The notes under the pieces: model-generated
Databases searched by the model: none
Seen by the model: the letters and a program-made list of their open reading frames with translations, nothing else
What the model was told of the DNA's origin: nothing
Translations under genes and position numbers: made by a program
Shown: one piece after another, positions 1-9,048 of the stretch
Layout: each line of letters begins with the position of its first letter
How positions within the stretch are numbered: position 1 is the first letter of the stretch
Source of the DNA: Ignavibacteriota bacterium
GTDB lineage: Bacteria > Bacteroidota > Ignavibacteria > UBA10030 > SZUA-254
Length of the DNA stretch: 64,000 nt
Direction: 5' to 3'
Assembly (NCBI GenBank): GCA_016212665.1
Contig: JACREZ010000016.1
Span: 1-64,000 of the forward strand

Positions 1-374
1 ATAATGCTGTTCTGTCCTTCACCGAGAATGTATTGTGTAAACGTGAAGTCGTGGCTTGTCGTGTCTAACGTTGTCACATGAAGTATTGTGCCGCGCCCCG
101 CTTTATATGTGTAAGTATGTTTCGGCAACAATTCTTCATCATAAATTACTGTATCAATTGGAGGGTGGAGAGTGGTAAGTAAACTATCATCCCGGTGTAC
201 CGTAAAATCATCGCTGCCGTTACTCATTGTAACACGGAGCCATAGTTCTGTTACACCGTTCTCCTCTAAGGTAAGTTGCGGTATTGGTATTATCTCTATT
301 CCCGTTTCATTGCACGAAATACCAAGTATTGCAAGAGAGAGAAAAAGAAAAAGTATAGTAGGTCGAATTTTCAT
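1..374 (-). CDS. Partial exported lipoprotein of unknown function (3' end outside window)
   Basis: Reading the - strand from an ATG at 374 gives 124 codons without a stop up to the window edge. The protein begins with a lipoprotein signal (MKIRPTILFLFLSLAILGIS followed by C21), so it should be lipidated and anchored in the membrane. After the signal comes a beta-rich stretch (LWLRVTMSNGSDDFTVHRDD, then LLPKHTYTYKA and TTSHDFTFTQYILGEG) that resembles an Fn3-like opening domain. From memory, similar N-termini precede WD/YVTN-like propeller domains in Ignavibacteria lipoproteins, but that part would lie outside this window. The overlapping + strand open frames at 172-482 are shadows. Confidence is good that it is a real gene and low for any function. 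Confidence 0.7.
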   Translation of the reverse strand, partial: MKIRPTILFLFLSLAILGISCNETGIEIIPIPQLTLEENGVTELWLRVTMSNGSDDFTVHRDDSLLTTLHPPIDTVIYDEELLPKHTYTYKAGRGTILHVTTLDTTSHDFTFTQYILGEGQNSI

Positions 375-638
375 TTCAACCGTATCAAGTCGCCTCATGT
401 TTACAAATCCCTTGGAGCAATTACTGTTATTCATTGTTCACCTATGGTTATGGATTCTCCTGTAAACATACGGACTGAATAGCACATTATCAATTTTATT
501 TTTCTGCATTGTTCAAATTCGTTAATGACGCGGAGCGTCAACTTATTTCATTCCCACGCGCTGATAAATGATAGGAGCGTGTGAACGAGATTTCAAAAAT
601 TACGTTGCTTTACACTCATTATTCTTCACACAAAAGAA

Positions 639-732
639 AGCGGTGAGCGTATCAACAGACTCTGTCAATCCACCGAATCCCCACGTAACAGAGTTGATGA
701 AGTTTCCCTTAACCACTAATGTTCTCACCGCT
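639..732. repeat. 94-bp imperfect palindrome
   Basis: Outer arms AGCGGTGAG (639-647) and CTCACCGCT (724-732) are perfectly complementary. An inner stem pairs ATCAA (651-655) and CTCTGT (660-665) with ACAGAGTTGAT (688-698), with a 4-nt bulge. Size and position are like the other intergenic palindromes of this window, but the arm sequence is different. Confidence 0.6.
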
Positions 733-799
733 ATCAGGAAATGAATTCTTATCAAACTAAACCACCCCGGCATCTCCCAAAATTACCGGGGCGATAAAG

Positions 800-855
800 A
801 AAGGTGAGCCGACTTTTCCTAACCAGCTATAAGATAGGAATGGCTCACCTTTTTG
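800..855. terminator. Possible bidirectional terminator hairpin
   Basis: AAAGGTGAGCC (800-810) pairs with GGCTCACCTTT (842-852), and TTCCTA pairs with TAGGAA inside it, giving a nearly continuous stem. A T-run follows on the + strand, and TTTCTTTA follows on the - strand. For the - strand response regulator it would act about 270 nt past the stop codon. It could equally be part of a structured RNA with the neighbouring hairpins 639-732 and 765-791 (CCCCGG/CCGGGG). Confidence 0.4.
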
Positions 856-991
856 GTTGTTAAAACCCCCTGTCCGGGCTCGCGTTAGTAGTGAAGTTTA
901 ATCCACGAAAACTTCGGTAGATGATGGTCTGGGGAGCGCTAATTTGGACAGTGTAAAGGAACGGAAATTCTGCTTGATTATCAATACGTAA

Positions 992-1039
992 ACTACCCTA
1001 TTTTTGGGTAGTAAATTACCCTCGCGTAGTAAAACTACG
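992..1039. promoter_or_regulatory. Two small palindromes sharing GTAGTAAA
   Basis: ACTACCC (992-998) pairs with GGGTAGT (1006-1012). CGTAGT (1025-1030) pairs with ACTACG (1034-1039). Both contain the direct word TAGTAAA. They lie about 80-130 nt beyond the stop of the NarL-type regulator gene. They could be binding sites of a LuxR/NarL-type protein or weak terminators; the sequence does not decide. Confidence 0.25.
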
Positions 1040-1120
1040 ATATGAGGATAAAAGAGGAAGTGGAATAAAAGAGGGGGAAAAGAGGAAAAAACGAAAAATG
1101 CCGCTCCTGAGCGAGCGTCG

Positions 1121-1780
1121 TTACACTATAATGAGGCCTTTTTTGATTGCGTATTTTGCTAATCCGAAGCTGGTATGAATATGTAATTTGTCCATGATGT
1201 TCTGCCTGTATTTTTCGACCGTTCTGGGGCTTAAACAAAGTTTGTCGGCAATCTCTTTTGTACTGAATTCCTTGACAAGGAGTATCAACACTTCCTCTTC
1301 CTGTTGTGTCAGTGTTGGGTCTACCTCCGAGGGTTTTTTCCGTTCACCTGTTATTTCCTCTAACAGTACTTTTGATACCTCGGGGCTAAAAAAGGCATCT
1401 CCTCTGAAGACGGATTCGATGGCTTTTAGTATATCGCTCTGGGGCGCGTTTTTCAGAACGTACCCTTTCGCTCCGCATTGGAATATCTGCCGGATGTATT
1501 CCTTATCGTCGTGCATCGTGAGGATGATGACATCAATTGTCGGGAGATTTTTGTTGATGATTTTTGTCGCTTCCAGTCCGTTCATAACCGGCATGCTGAT
1601 ATCCATAAGGATGATATCGGGAAGCATGGTTTTTGCCCGTTCGATTGCTTCTTTGCCGTTGATTGATTCACCGATTACCTGTATCTGGGGATACTCGGCA
1701 AGAAAGGTTTTAATACCGGCAATTACCATCGGGTGATCATCAACAATAAGCACACGAATTTTTTCTGCAGTAAACTCCAT
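1121..1780 (-). CDS. NarL/LuxR-family response regulator
   Basis: A 219-aa two-component response regulator. The N-terminal receiver domain (about residues 8-125) has the acidic pair in VLIVDDHP, the phospho-acceptor D60 in LMDISMP and the conserved Lys in GYVLKNA. The C-terminal LuxR-type helix-turn-helix (about 150-219) contains LTQQEEEVL and SPRTVEKYRQNIMDKL. It would bind DNA when phosphorylated by a partner kinase, but no kinase gene is adjacent, so it is an orphan here. The start at 1780 is chosen because MEFTAEKIRVLIV begins just before the receiver fold; a longer open frame to 1981 only reads antisense through the helicase gene. The divergent helicase gene starts 112 bp away. Confidence 0.9.
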   Translation of the reverse strand: MEFTAEKIRVLIVDDHPMVIAGIKTFLAEYPQIQVIGESINGKEAIERAKTMLPDIILMDISMPVMNGLEATKIINKNLPTIDVIILTMHDDKEYIRQIFQCGAKGYVLKNAPQSDILKAIESVFRGDAFFSPEVSKVLLEEITGERKKPSEVDPTLTQQEEEVLILLVKEFSTKEIADKLCLSPRTVEKYRQNIMDKLHIHTSFGLAKYAIKKGLIIV

Positions 1781-1892
1781 AAGTTTTCTCAATAGTTCGG
1801 CAAGAAGGTAAGAAAAGATTTGCACGTTGCCAAGTTGCAGGTTCGCGTGTGTTGTTGTATTTTGGCTCGTTCTCAATTTCACGATACAGGTG

Positions 1893-4800
1893 ATGCACGC
1901 TATTCTTGAACATGATTCGACTCTCGCCCTTCCGAACCTGACGCTGGTAACTGCCTCGGCAGGTTCCGGGAAAACGCACACGCTGACGCTGCGTTATCTC
2001 CAACTTCTCCTCTCGACGAAGATTCCGTTCAACAACCTGAAAAATATTCTCGCAATGACGTTCACCAACAACGCGGCAAGCGAGATGAAACAGAGAATCC
2101 TCGCGTATCTCAAGTACACAATTCTGCACCCCGAGAAAGAGGAAGTGAAACAACTGAGCGAGGTTCTTTCACTTGACAGAGAAACACTTCAAACCCGCGC
2201 CGCATTTCGTCTGAATGAAATCCTTGATAACTATTCCGACTTTCAGGTGCAGACGATTGACAGTTTCATTACGCGCTTGCTGAGAGTCTCCGCACTCGAA
2301 CTCGGTTTCTCCCCCGATTTTCAAATCGTGTTTGATTCAAAAGCGATACTAGATGATGCGTTCGATGTGTTGTTCCGCGACCTTTCGTTCGATACGAGAA
2401 AGCAACAACTTGTCGAGCGGGTAATTCAACTTGTGAGCGAGGCGCAGGATGGGAAATCGAAATATCTCTGGGACCCGTTTCAGAAACTGACGAAGGAAGT
2501 CGGGGAAGTGCATCAACGGCTCTCTGCATTTGCATCGTTGCCGCTCATCGAAGAACAACAGGAAACGTTCCGGCAACTTCAGGCAGAAATCATCGAGAAA
2601 ATAATTTCCATCGGAAGAGTTGCGGATACACCGGGCGTCATCGTTTCAAAAAATTATCAACGCATCATGGCAACTGCGGGAGAAGGAGATGTGGAGCGAT
2701 TGCTCGGATGGAAACTCGGTCAGAAAGTTCTCAACAAATCTTCCCATCCTCAGTTGGCGAAGATTGAAGCCGAGATTGCACGCTTGCAGGATGAACTTGC
2801 GTTGATTGTCGGTAACTATTTTGAGGCGAAAGCGCGAGCGTATTATGTTCCGTTCGTGCAGACGCACCTGCAATTGCTAAACGCCATCGAACAAGTGAAG
2901 CGTCTGCGCGGCGAAGTCCATCTCGGCGACGCCAATAAATTGCTGGCAGGAAGATTGCGGAATGAAATTGTGCCGGAAGTCTATTTCACGCTCGGCGAAC
3001 GTATTCATCATTTTTTGATTGACGAGTTTCAGGATACCGCGCCGATTCAGTGGGCAGTGCTTCGCCCGTTGATTGAGGAATCGCTTGCAAAACTCGGAAG
3101 CCTGTTCATCGTCGGCGATACGAAACAATCTATCTACACATTCCGCGGCGCCGATTGGCAAATCATGGCGCGGATGCTGAAGCGGGATGAGTTTCGTTCC
3201 GTTGCAACTCAGCGAAAAGAATTGACAACGAACTGGAGAAGCACGGAAGCGATTGTCGGGTTTGCAAAAAAAGTCTTTCACGAAATTATTCCGGCTCAGG
3301 GTTTGGGTGATGTTGCAAAGTTAAGCGGGCTTGTTTCGTTCGAGCAGAATGTCTATGAGAAAGGAAAGGGAAAAGGATACGTCGAGGTTTTCAAGTTCGA
3401 AGTTCCGGATGAAGAACCGTTAGAAACCGAATCGCCGGAGAGAGAAAAACTTCTCTCTGTTCTTCAGGATTGTATCCGTCGCGGCTACCGGTATTGCGAC
3501 ATCGCAATTCTTACTCCGAAAAATAATGATGTTGTAGAAGTCAGCCGGTGGTTGAATGAATCGAACATCAAATTCCTTTCGCACAGCAGTCTCGATATAC
3601 GAACGAGAACACTGACGGGGGAATTGCTCGCGTTGCTTCGCTGGCTCGATTCTCCTGTTGATGATTTGTCGTTCGCGTCGTTCCTTTTCGGAGACATCTT
3701 CCGGAAAACAATGGAGCGCGGATTCTTCGAAGAGGATTTCCATTCCTTTGTTCATTCGTGCAGGGAGGAAGACGCACGTGCGCCGTTGTACAGTTCATTC
3801 AAACAATCTTACAGCGATTTGTGGGAACATTATTTCGATGAGTTGTTCACTCTCGTCGGTTACTTGCCGGTGTACGACCTTGTTGTCGAACTCTATCGGG
3901 TGTTCCGTTTGTTCGAGGTCTTCCATGAAGAAGAAGCCGCGCTGGTAAAGTTTCTGGAAGTCATCAAGAAATTTGAAGAAACGGGAAACAACAACCTGAA
4001 AGATTTTCTTGAGTATGCGGAGGAGAACGATGCCGATGCTTCGTGGGACCTCGAAAAATCATCGGGTGAAGATGCGGTGACAATCATGACGGTGCATAAA
4101 GCAAAGGGACTCGGTTTCCCCATAGTGATTGCTCTATTGTATGATAGCCGACCGAAGCCGAATACCATGGCAATCACAACCGGTGATGACGGTGTGCGGT
4201 TGATTCGCTCGACAAAACACTGGTCGGAATCGAGTGAACTGCTCGGTGCAATTTATAATGAGGATGCGGTGAAACGGAACGTGGACGAACTGAATAAACT
4301 GTATGTCATGTTGACGCGTGCGCGGGAAGAGATGTATGTTCTCAGCGTTCAATCAAAGTATGCAACGGAGCCGTCATCGTTCTTGCCGGAGAACGGATTC
4401 TCTCTCGGCTCTCCGATGAAGAGAGAGAAAAAGGTAGAGGAAAAAGTACATGAAGCATCGTTACTTCACCAACCGTCACAAGGATTGAAGCAAGCAACAA
4501 GCATTGAGAACATTCACCCGGAGGATACAACACGCGGGGAAATTATTCATGCCGTGTTATCAAACATTATTGTTGTTGATGAACGGCTCGATGCAATCAT
4601 CGCGCGTTCATTGGATGCGTTGCAACAACAGGGCTATCAAATCATTGATAAAGAAACGATAGCAAAACACATCAAAGAATTTCTTGCAGTAAAAGAAGTG
4701 AAAGAATATTTCACGCCGAAGCAGGGACGAACGATTTTCACCGAGCAGGAAATTGTCGGAGCGAACGGGCAACTCCATCGGATGGACAGATTGATACTTG

Positions 4801-4967
4801 ATAGCGACCGGGTTACAGTGCTTGATTTCAAAACCGGCGCGGAAAAGGAATCGTACATCAAACAGGTACAGAATTATTTATTTATGGTTCGTCAACTCTA
4901 TCCAAAAAGAAAAATTGAAGGCGCGCTTGCGTATGTTGATGTGAAATGTGTCCGGAGGATTGCATGA
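1893..4967 (+). CDS. addA: AddA/RecB-like UvrD-family helicase-nuclease
   Basis: This 1024-aa protein is the helicase-nuclease subunit of an AddAB-type double-strand-break processing enzyme, which unwinds and resects DNA ends before RecA loading. Superfamily 1 helicase motifs run in order: Walker A ASAGSGKT (21-28), motif Ia (MTFTNNAASEM), motif II LIDEFQDT, motif III FIVGDTKQSIYTFRGA, and motif V/VI (TVHKAKGLGFPIVI, LYVMLTRARE). The C-terminal PD-(D/E)XK nuclease shows MDRLIL followed by VLDFKTG. The start at 1893 (MHAILEHD) is preferred over an upstream ATG at 1827, which adds an unrelated hydrophobic tail and overlaps the divergent regulator's upstream region. It overlaps the next gene by 4 bp (ATGA), so the two are translationally coupled. 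The symbol is by architecture; RecB-like naming is possible. Confidence 0.88.
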   Translation: MHAILEHDSTLALPNLTLVTASAGSGKTHTLTLRYLQLLLSTKIPFNNLKNILAMTFTNNAASEMKQRILAYLKYTILHPEKEEVKQLSEVLSLDRETLQTRAAFRLNEILDNYSDFQVQTIDSFITRLLRVSALELGFSPDFQIVFDSKAILDDAFDVLFRDLSFDTRKQQLVERVIQLVSEAQDGKSKYLWDPFQKLTKEVGEVHQRLSAFASLPLIEEQQETFRQLQAEIIEKIISIGRVADTPGVIVSKNYQRIMATAGEGDVERLLGWKLGQKVLNKSSHPQLAKIEAEIARLQDELALIVGNYFEAKARAYYVPFVQTHLQLLNAIEQVKRLRGEVHLGDANKLLAGRLRNEIVPEVYFTLGERIHHFLIDEFQDTAPIQWAVLRPLIEESLAKLGSLFIVGDTKQSIYTFRGADWQIMARMLKRDEFRSVATQRKELTTNWRSTEAIVGFAKKVFHEIIPAQGLGDVAKLSGLVSFEQNVYEKGKGKGYVEVFKFEVPDEEPLETESPEREKLLSVLQDCIRRGYRYCDIAILTPKNNDVVEVSRWLNESNIKFLSHSSLDIRTRTLTGELLALLRWLDSPVDDLSFASFLFGDIFRKTMERGFFEEDFHSFVHSCREEDARAPLYSSFKQSYSDLWEHYFDELFTLVGYLPVYDLVVELYRVFRLFEVFHEEEAALVKFLEVIKKFEETGNNNLKDFLEYAEENDADASWDLEKSSGEDAVTIMTVHKAKGLGFPIVIALLYDSRPKPNTMAITTGDDGVRLIRSTKHWSESSELLGAIYNEDAVKRNVDELNKLYVMLTRAREEMYVLSVQSKYATEPSSFLPENGFSLGSPMKREKKVEEKVHEASLLHQPSQGLKQATSIENIHPEDTTRGEIIHAVLSNIIVVDERLDAIIARSLDALQQQGYQIIDKETIAKHIKEFLAVKEVKEYFTPKQGRTIFTEQEIVGANGQLHRMDRLILDSDRVTVLDFKTGAEKESYIKQVQNYLFMVRQLYPKRKIEGALAYVDVKCVRRIA

Positions 4968-7828
4968 ATAACGTGACCATTCTTTCGCCGGAAGTCGGTT
5001 TACTTGAAGAAATACTTTCCCGTTTGAATTCCGATGAGCGGGATTACTCGAACACCATAATAGTGTTTCCCGGAAAACGTCCCGCACATGTCCTCCGGAA
5101 AATGATGGCCGAGCGGCATCAGTCGAGTTACATTCCACCGCGTATTTTTTCGTTTGAAACATTCATCGGGTTTCTGCATCGTGAACTGCTTGGCATTCAC
5201 ACAAAGAAACTTGAAACGGCAGATGCGCTATCGTTTCTCTATGATGTGCATAGTGAAGCGCAGGAAAAAGTCGGCGCTGAACATTTCGTTTCGCTCGATG
5301 CGTTTGTGCCGGTCGGGATGCAGTTGTTCCGTGAGTTGGAAGAAGTCGCTCTTGCAAATCTTCTGCTTCCAAGAGTGAAGGAGGTTCTTTCATCGGTTGA
5401 ATTTCTGAAATTCCATGCGTTAAGTTACTACTACGAAAGTTTTTACAAGCGCGTCGTGGAGTATGGATATTCCACGAAGGCAACATCGTACAGAACCGTA
5501 GCAGGCAAAATTGGAGAAATCAATCTCGAACAGTTTCAGCAAATCATTTTTGCAGGATTCTACGCGTTCACAAACACGGAGAAGAAAATAATCACCAATC
5601 TTCTTGAACGGGAAAATGTTTCTTTCATCTTTCAGGATGGAATCGGTTTACAACAGCAGTTGCAACACATTGGAATACCAACAAAAGAAGGGAAACTCCA
5701 AAACTCCAAAACTCCATCACTCCACTACTCCACTACCCCGCTACTCCATTTTGTTAAGGCTCCCGACACGCACGGACAAACGTTTGCCCTCGCGGCTGAA
5801 CTTCAAAAGAAGGTAGAAGAACAGCGTGTGGATGAGAAAACCGCGATTGTACTTCCGGGTTCTGAAGCGTTGTTTCCTGTTTTCCATCATGCTCTCTCGC
5901 TGATTCCTGATGAAAACTATAACATCGCACTCGGTTATCCGCTTATGCGAACTCCCGCCTACGGATTTCTTAACAGTCTGATGGAATTACTTGGCTCGGC
6001 GTTTCACGGGAAGTTTTCACCCAAGAGTTATTTGAAATTCGTCCTTCATCCGTACACGAAGAACATCCGTTTCGGAAAACGTTCGGATGTTACACGCATT
6101 CTTTTTCATTCGCTTGAGGAACATTTGCTTGAACATCGTTCGAAGGCGTTGTTCACGCTTGAGGAGATTGAAAACGATGCGGAGTTTTTTGAAGAGACAT
6201 TAAAACGACTTGCGGGCATCGGTGAAGAAATATCAAGCGAACAACTTCGTGAACATCTCTGTACGATTCATCATCATACAATCAGGAAATTAAATGAATT
6301 CAGTTCCATCGGCGAGTTTGCGCGCCGGGCGATTGCAGTTCTTACCTACATCTTTGAACATAGCACGGCAAATCTTCATCCGTATTTCCGTCCGTATGTC
6401 GAGCGATTGATAGAAGCGTTGGATGGATTATCAACATCGCTTCTTGCAGGAAAACGATTTGAAGACCCGCTGGCATATTTCACTCTTGTGCGAAGTCTCA
6501 TCGCATCCGAATCCGTTCCGTTCTCAGGAACGCCGTTGAAAGGATTGCAAACACTCGGTTTGTTGGAAACGCGCAACCTGAAATTCGACACTCTGTACAT
6601 CCTCGATGCAAACGATGATGTTCTTCCCGGCTCACGAAGTGAAGACATGTTGCTTCCGCAACCTGTCAGGAAATTACTGGGATTGGAAACCTCCCGCGAC
6701 CGCGAGCAGTTGATTGAATATTACTTTACACTTGCAATTCAATCAGCAAAAGAAGTACATCTCTTCTACACCGAAACAGAAGCAGGCGGAAAAGAGAAAA
6801 GCCGCTTCGTTGAAAAATTGCTCTGGCAGTTACAGCAACGAGATGGCAACGTGGATGTGAAATCGTATGAACACGTTGCCAAATACCATGTCCGGCTTGC
6901 AAACGAAAAACCGGAGCCAATCAAAAAGACAAGAGAAATGATTCATCGGTTGCGGCAACGAATTCAGTTCAGCGCGCACTCGTTGGATACCTATCTCAAA
7001 TGTCAGTTGAGATTTTATTATCAGAATGTTTTGCGGTTGCGGGAACGAAGTGAAGCGAGTGAGGATGTTGACAATCTGGAAATCGGCAACATCGTGCATG
7101 GCGTTCTCGCGGAATACTTCAAACCGTTTGAAGGAAAACCAATTGCAATTGAACTTCTCACTCAGGAGCGAATGGTAAGTGTAGTTGGTGAATATTTCAA
7201 ACAGAATTTTGGTGATGATTTAACCGGGACAGCATTTCTTCTTAAGCGGCAAATAGGAGCGCAACTTTGGCAGTTTATTGAAAAGTATCAATTACCGTTA
7301 GCTACAAAGGAGAATATCATCATCAGCGGTTTAGAGAAACCGGTGAGCGTTGAGAAAAACGGTTATACATTCACCGGAAGAATTGACCGTGTCGAGTTGC
7401 GCGGCGAGCGATATTACATATTTGATTACAAAACAGGAAAAGATGATTCGCATGTCAGCATCAAATTGGAAAAACTCAACCCGAATGATTCATCAACATG
7501 GTGCGAAGCGATTCAATCGTTCCAACTTCCGATGTACATGCTTCTCTATAATGAATTGACAAGAAAAGGAATTGATAAAATTAAGCCCGCATTTCTGTTT
7601 CTTGGCAAAAAAGAAATTGATGAAACGATTGAAGTCGGTTTGGGTGATGAGGAATTATCAGATGCAGAAGTGTATCGTAAGGTTGAGCCGCTCATCTTCA
7701 GAATTATTGAAGAAATCTTTGACGTGAAAGAAGAGTTTCTTCCAACAGAAGATTTGGAGAAACAGTGTCCCGATTGTCCATACAAAACAATGTGCGGGAC
7801 GGAGTGGGTGCGGGGATGGAAAACCTGA
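4964..7828 (+). CDS. addB: AddB-like PD-(D/E)XK nuclease with Fe-S cysteines
   Basis: A 954-aa partner of the preceding helicase. The N-terminal half is a degenerate helicase-like region with no Walker A motif seen. The C-terminal nuclease carries GNIVHGVL, GRIDRVEL and YIFDYKTGK. C680 together with C935-x2-C938-x5-C944 matches the four-cysteine 4Fe-4S 'iron staple' of AddB and related nucleases. The start ATG overlaps the addA stop (ATGA), so the pair is an operon. An in-frame low-complexity insert of about 19 residues (around 244-262, NSKTPSLHYSTTPLLHF) is encoded by a stuttering actcc repeat of the kind found in spacers of this genome; it probably sits in a surface loop. Function should be end resection in recombinational repair. 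Confidence 0.85.
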   Translation: MNNVTILSPEVGLLEEILSRLNSDERDYSNTIIVFPGKRPAHVLRKMMAERHQSSYIPPRIFSFETFIGFLHRELLGIHTKKLETADALSFLYDVHSEAQEKVGAEHFVSLDAFVPVGMQLFRELEEVALANLLLPRVKEVLSSVEFLKFHALSYYYESFYKRVVEYGYSTKATSYRTVAGKIGEINLEQFQQIIFAGFYAFTNTEKKIITNLLERENVSFIFQDGIGLQQQLQHIGIPTKEGKLQNSKTPSLHYSTTPLLHFVKAPDTHGQTFALAAELQKKVEEQRVDEKTAIVLPGSEALFPVFHHALSLIPDENYNIALGYPLMRTPAYGFLNSLMELLGSAFHGKFSPKSYLKFVLHPYTKNIRFGKRSDVTRILFHSLEEHLLEHRSKALFTLEEIENDAEFFEETLKRLAGIGEEISSEQLREHLCTIHHHTIRKLNEFSSIGEFARRAIAVLTYIFEHSTANLHPYFRPYVERLIEALDGLSTSLLAGKRFEDPLAYFTLVRSLIASESVPFSGTPLKGLQTLGLLETRNLKFDTLYILDANDDVLPGSRSEDMLLPQPVRKLLGLETSRDREQLIEYYFTLAIQSAKEVHLFYTETEAGGKEKSRFVEKLLWQLQQRDGNVDVKSYEHVAKYHVRLANEKPEPIKKTREMIHRLRQRIQFSAHSLDTYLKCQLRFYYQNVLRLRERSEASEDVDNLEIGNIVHGVLAEYFKPFEGKPIAIELLTQERMVSVVGEYFKQNFGDDLTGTAFLLKRQIGAQLWQFIEKYQLPLATKENIIISGLEKPVSVEKNGYTFTGRIDRVELRGERYYIFDYKTGKDDSHVSIKLEKLNPNDSSTWCEAIQSFQLPMYMLLYNELTRKGIDKIKPAFLFLGKKEIDETIEVGLGDEELSDAEVYRKVEPLIFRIIEEIFDVKEEFLPTEDLEKQCPDCPYKTMCGTEWVRGWKT
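5695..5749. repeat. ACTCC-type stuttering repeat inside addB
   Basis: About ten imperfect repeats of an actcc/actcca word. The reading frame is kept. A similar string is intergenic at about 26924-26942 (cactccaccactcc). This looks like a spacer-type repeat that has entered a coding region in frame. Confidence 0.6.
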
Positions 7829-8007
7829 CCTGATGCCCGGTTAACACATCCACATCGTATCAAATCATACAGTAATCCTTCTGACTATCGAACAAGAAGA
7901 AGTCGGACAAGTGACCATTTAACAAGCCAAGCCCGTCCTGCTTCTCGTTCGAATAAACCATCTAACAAGCGGTCAGTAAAAAAACAGAGTTGCATAGAAA
8001 TTTATTT

Positions 8008-8044
8008 TGCGTTATATTAAATCGTCCAAAACGAACATAACGCA
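8008..8044. promoter_or_regulatory. Inverted repeat upstream of the CarH-like gene (possible operator)
   Basis: TGCGTTAT (8008-8015) and ATAACGCA (8037-8044) are perfect inverted 8-mers separated by 21 bp and end 14 bp before the start codon. CarH/LitR repressors commonly autoregulate, so this is a candidate operator. Published CarH sites are usually arranged differently, so the assignment is tentative. Confidence 0.4.
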
Positions 8045-8058
8045 TAAACAAAATATCT

Positions 8059-8982
8059 ATGGTAACGCCAACTCTTTCAACGCAAGAACTGTCTTCTCTT
8101 CTGAATGTCACCGAAACGACTATAAAGCGATGGGCAGAGGATGGAAAGATTCCGTGCACGAAAACACTGGGTGGACATCGGAAGTTTTTTATTCACGATG
8201 TCCTTGAATTTGCAGAAAAAAACGGAATCCCGGTCTCCGGAATTTCCCCGCCGCCGATGACGAATCAACAAATGGAGCAACTTCAACTTGGCATTTTTAC
8301 TCAAAATTACAATAAGATTGCCGAGGTTTTTCTTCAGGAATCGCTTCAGGGGGATGACCGCGGGTTGCTCGAACTGCTTCTCTATCTGTCAAAACATCGA
8401 ATTCGTCTTGCGACGATTACAGATGAAGTTATCAGACCTGCATTAGTTCATATCGGTGATAAATGGAAATCGGGGCAACTCGAAGTTCATCAGGAACACC
8501 GCGCATCACAGGCGATTCTTGAAGCGTTGGTTCGGTTTGCACCAAATGTCCATAGCAAGAAAACTAACAAACTTTCAGCAGTGTGTGCATGCCTGGAAGG
8601 AGAACATCACGAAATTGGTCTTCACGCATTGAAATTCGTTCTGGAAAGTGAAGGGTGGCATGTTCACTATCTTGGGGCAAATACTCCTACGGATACTCTG
8701 CTTTCTTTCATGAAAGCAATGAAGCCGGAATTAATTTGCCTCTCGTTTACTGTTGTGAATAAAAAGAAACAATTTGCACAGGACGTTATGAACATCAGTC
8801 GCTACGCCCGTTCATACGGAGCGAAAGTGATGGTCGGTGGTTTCTATTCTGCACTCTACACTCCCGAAGATTTCGGTTGCCATCATATTGCAAACTCAGC
8901 GACTGATGCATTAAGTTACATCAAAGAAGTGTTTCAATTAAAACCCGGACCAAGAAAACAGAAGCCTTCGGGTCAAGCATAA
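8059..8982 (+). CDS. CarH/LitR-like B12-dependent photoreceptor repressor
   Basis: A 307-aa transcription regulator. Residues 5-56 form a MerR-type winged helix (LSSLLNVTETTIKRWAEDGK, GGHRKF). A B12-binding helical cap (about 75-165) carries W136-x9-E146-H147, the Wx9EH signature of the light-sensing adenosylcobalamin pocket of CarH. The Rossmann B12-binding fold (about 172-290) carries E182-x-H184-x-x-G187, the CarH variant of the usual DxHxxG cobalt-ligand motif. In characterised members the dark AdoCbl-bound tetramer represses light-induced genes and blue/green light disrupts it. The following gene (66 bp downstream, same strand) encodes a TIGR01777 SDR protein, a type I recall near litR genes. 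No photolyase or carotenoid gene is adjacent. Confidence 0.85.
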   Translation: MVTPTLSTQELSSLLNVTETTIKRWAEDGKIPCTKTLGGHRKFFIHDVLEFAEKNGIPVSGISPPPMTNQQMEQLQLGIFTQNYNKIAEVFLQESLQGDDRGLLELLLYLSKHRIRLATITDEVIRPALVHIGDKWKSGQLEVHQEHRASQAILEALVRFAPNVHSKKTNKLSAVCACLEGEHHEIGLHALKFVLESEGWHVHYLGANTPTDTLLSFMKAMKPELICLSFTVVNKKKQFAQDVMNISRYARSYGAKVMVGGFYSALYTPEDFGCHHIANSATDALSYIKEVFQLKPGPRKQKPSGQA

Positions 8983-9048
8983 ACGCACATTGTATCGCGA
9001 AGAAAAATATTACCAATCAAAGAACGCAAACAAAGGAATAGGTGAATT

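Larger units (their letters stand above)
375..1120. other. 746-bp gap with several hairpins, no gene
   Basis: No convincing coding region was found between the lipoprotein start and the response-regulator stop; both flanking genes are on the - strand. The gap holds a long palindrome (639-732), a short one (765-791), a stable hairpin with T-runs on both sides (800-855) and two small palindromes (992-1012 and 1025-1039). The density of paired structure suggests a transcribed, structured leader or a cluster of palindromic repeats. No known RNA family was recognised. Confidence 0.5.

Noticed and set aside
860..920. RNase P or tmRNA because of the words ccgggctcgcg and paired flanks
   Set aside because: The conserved cores of these RNAs could not be found on either strand.
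1827..1892. Upstream start of the AddA-like gene
   Set aside because: The added residues are hydrophobic and unrelated to the family; the family-like sequence begins at 1893.
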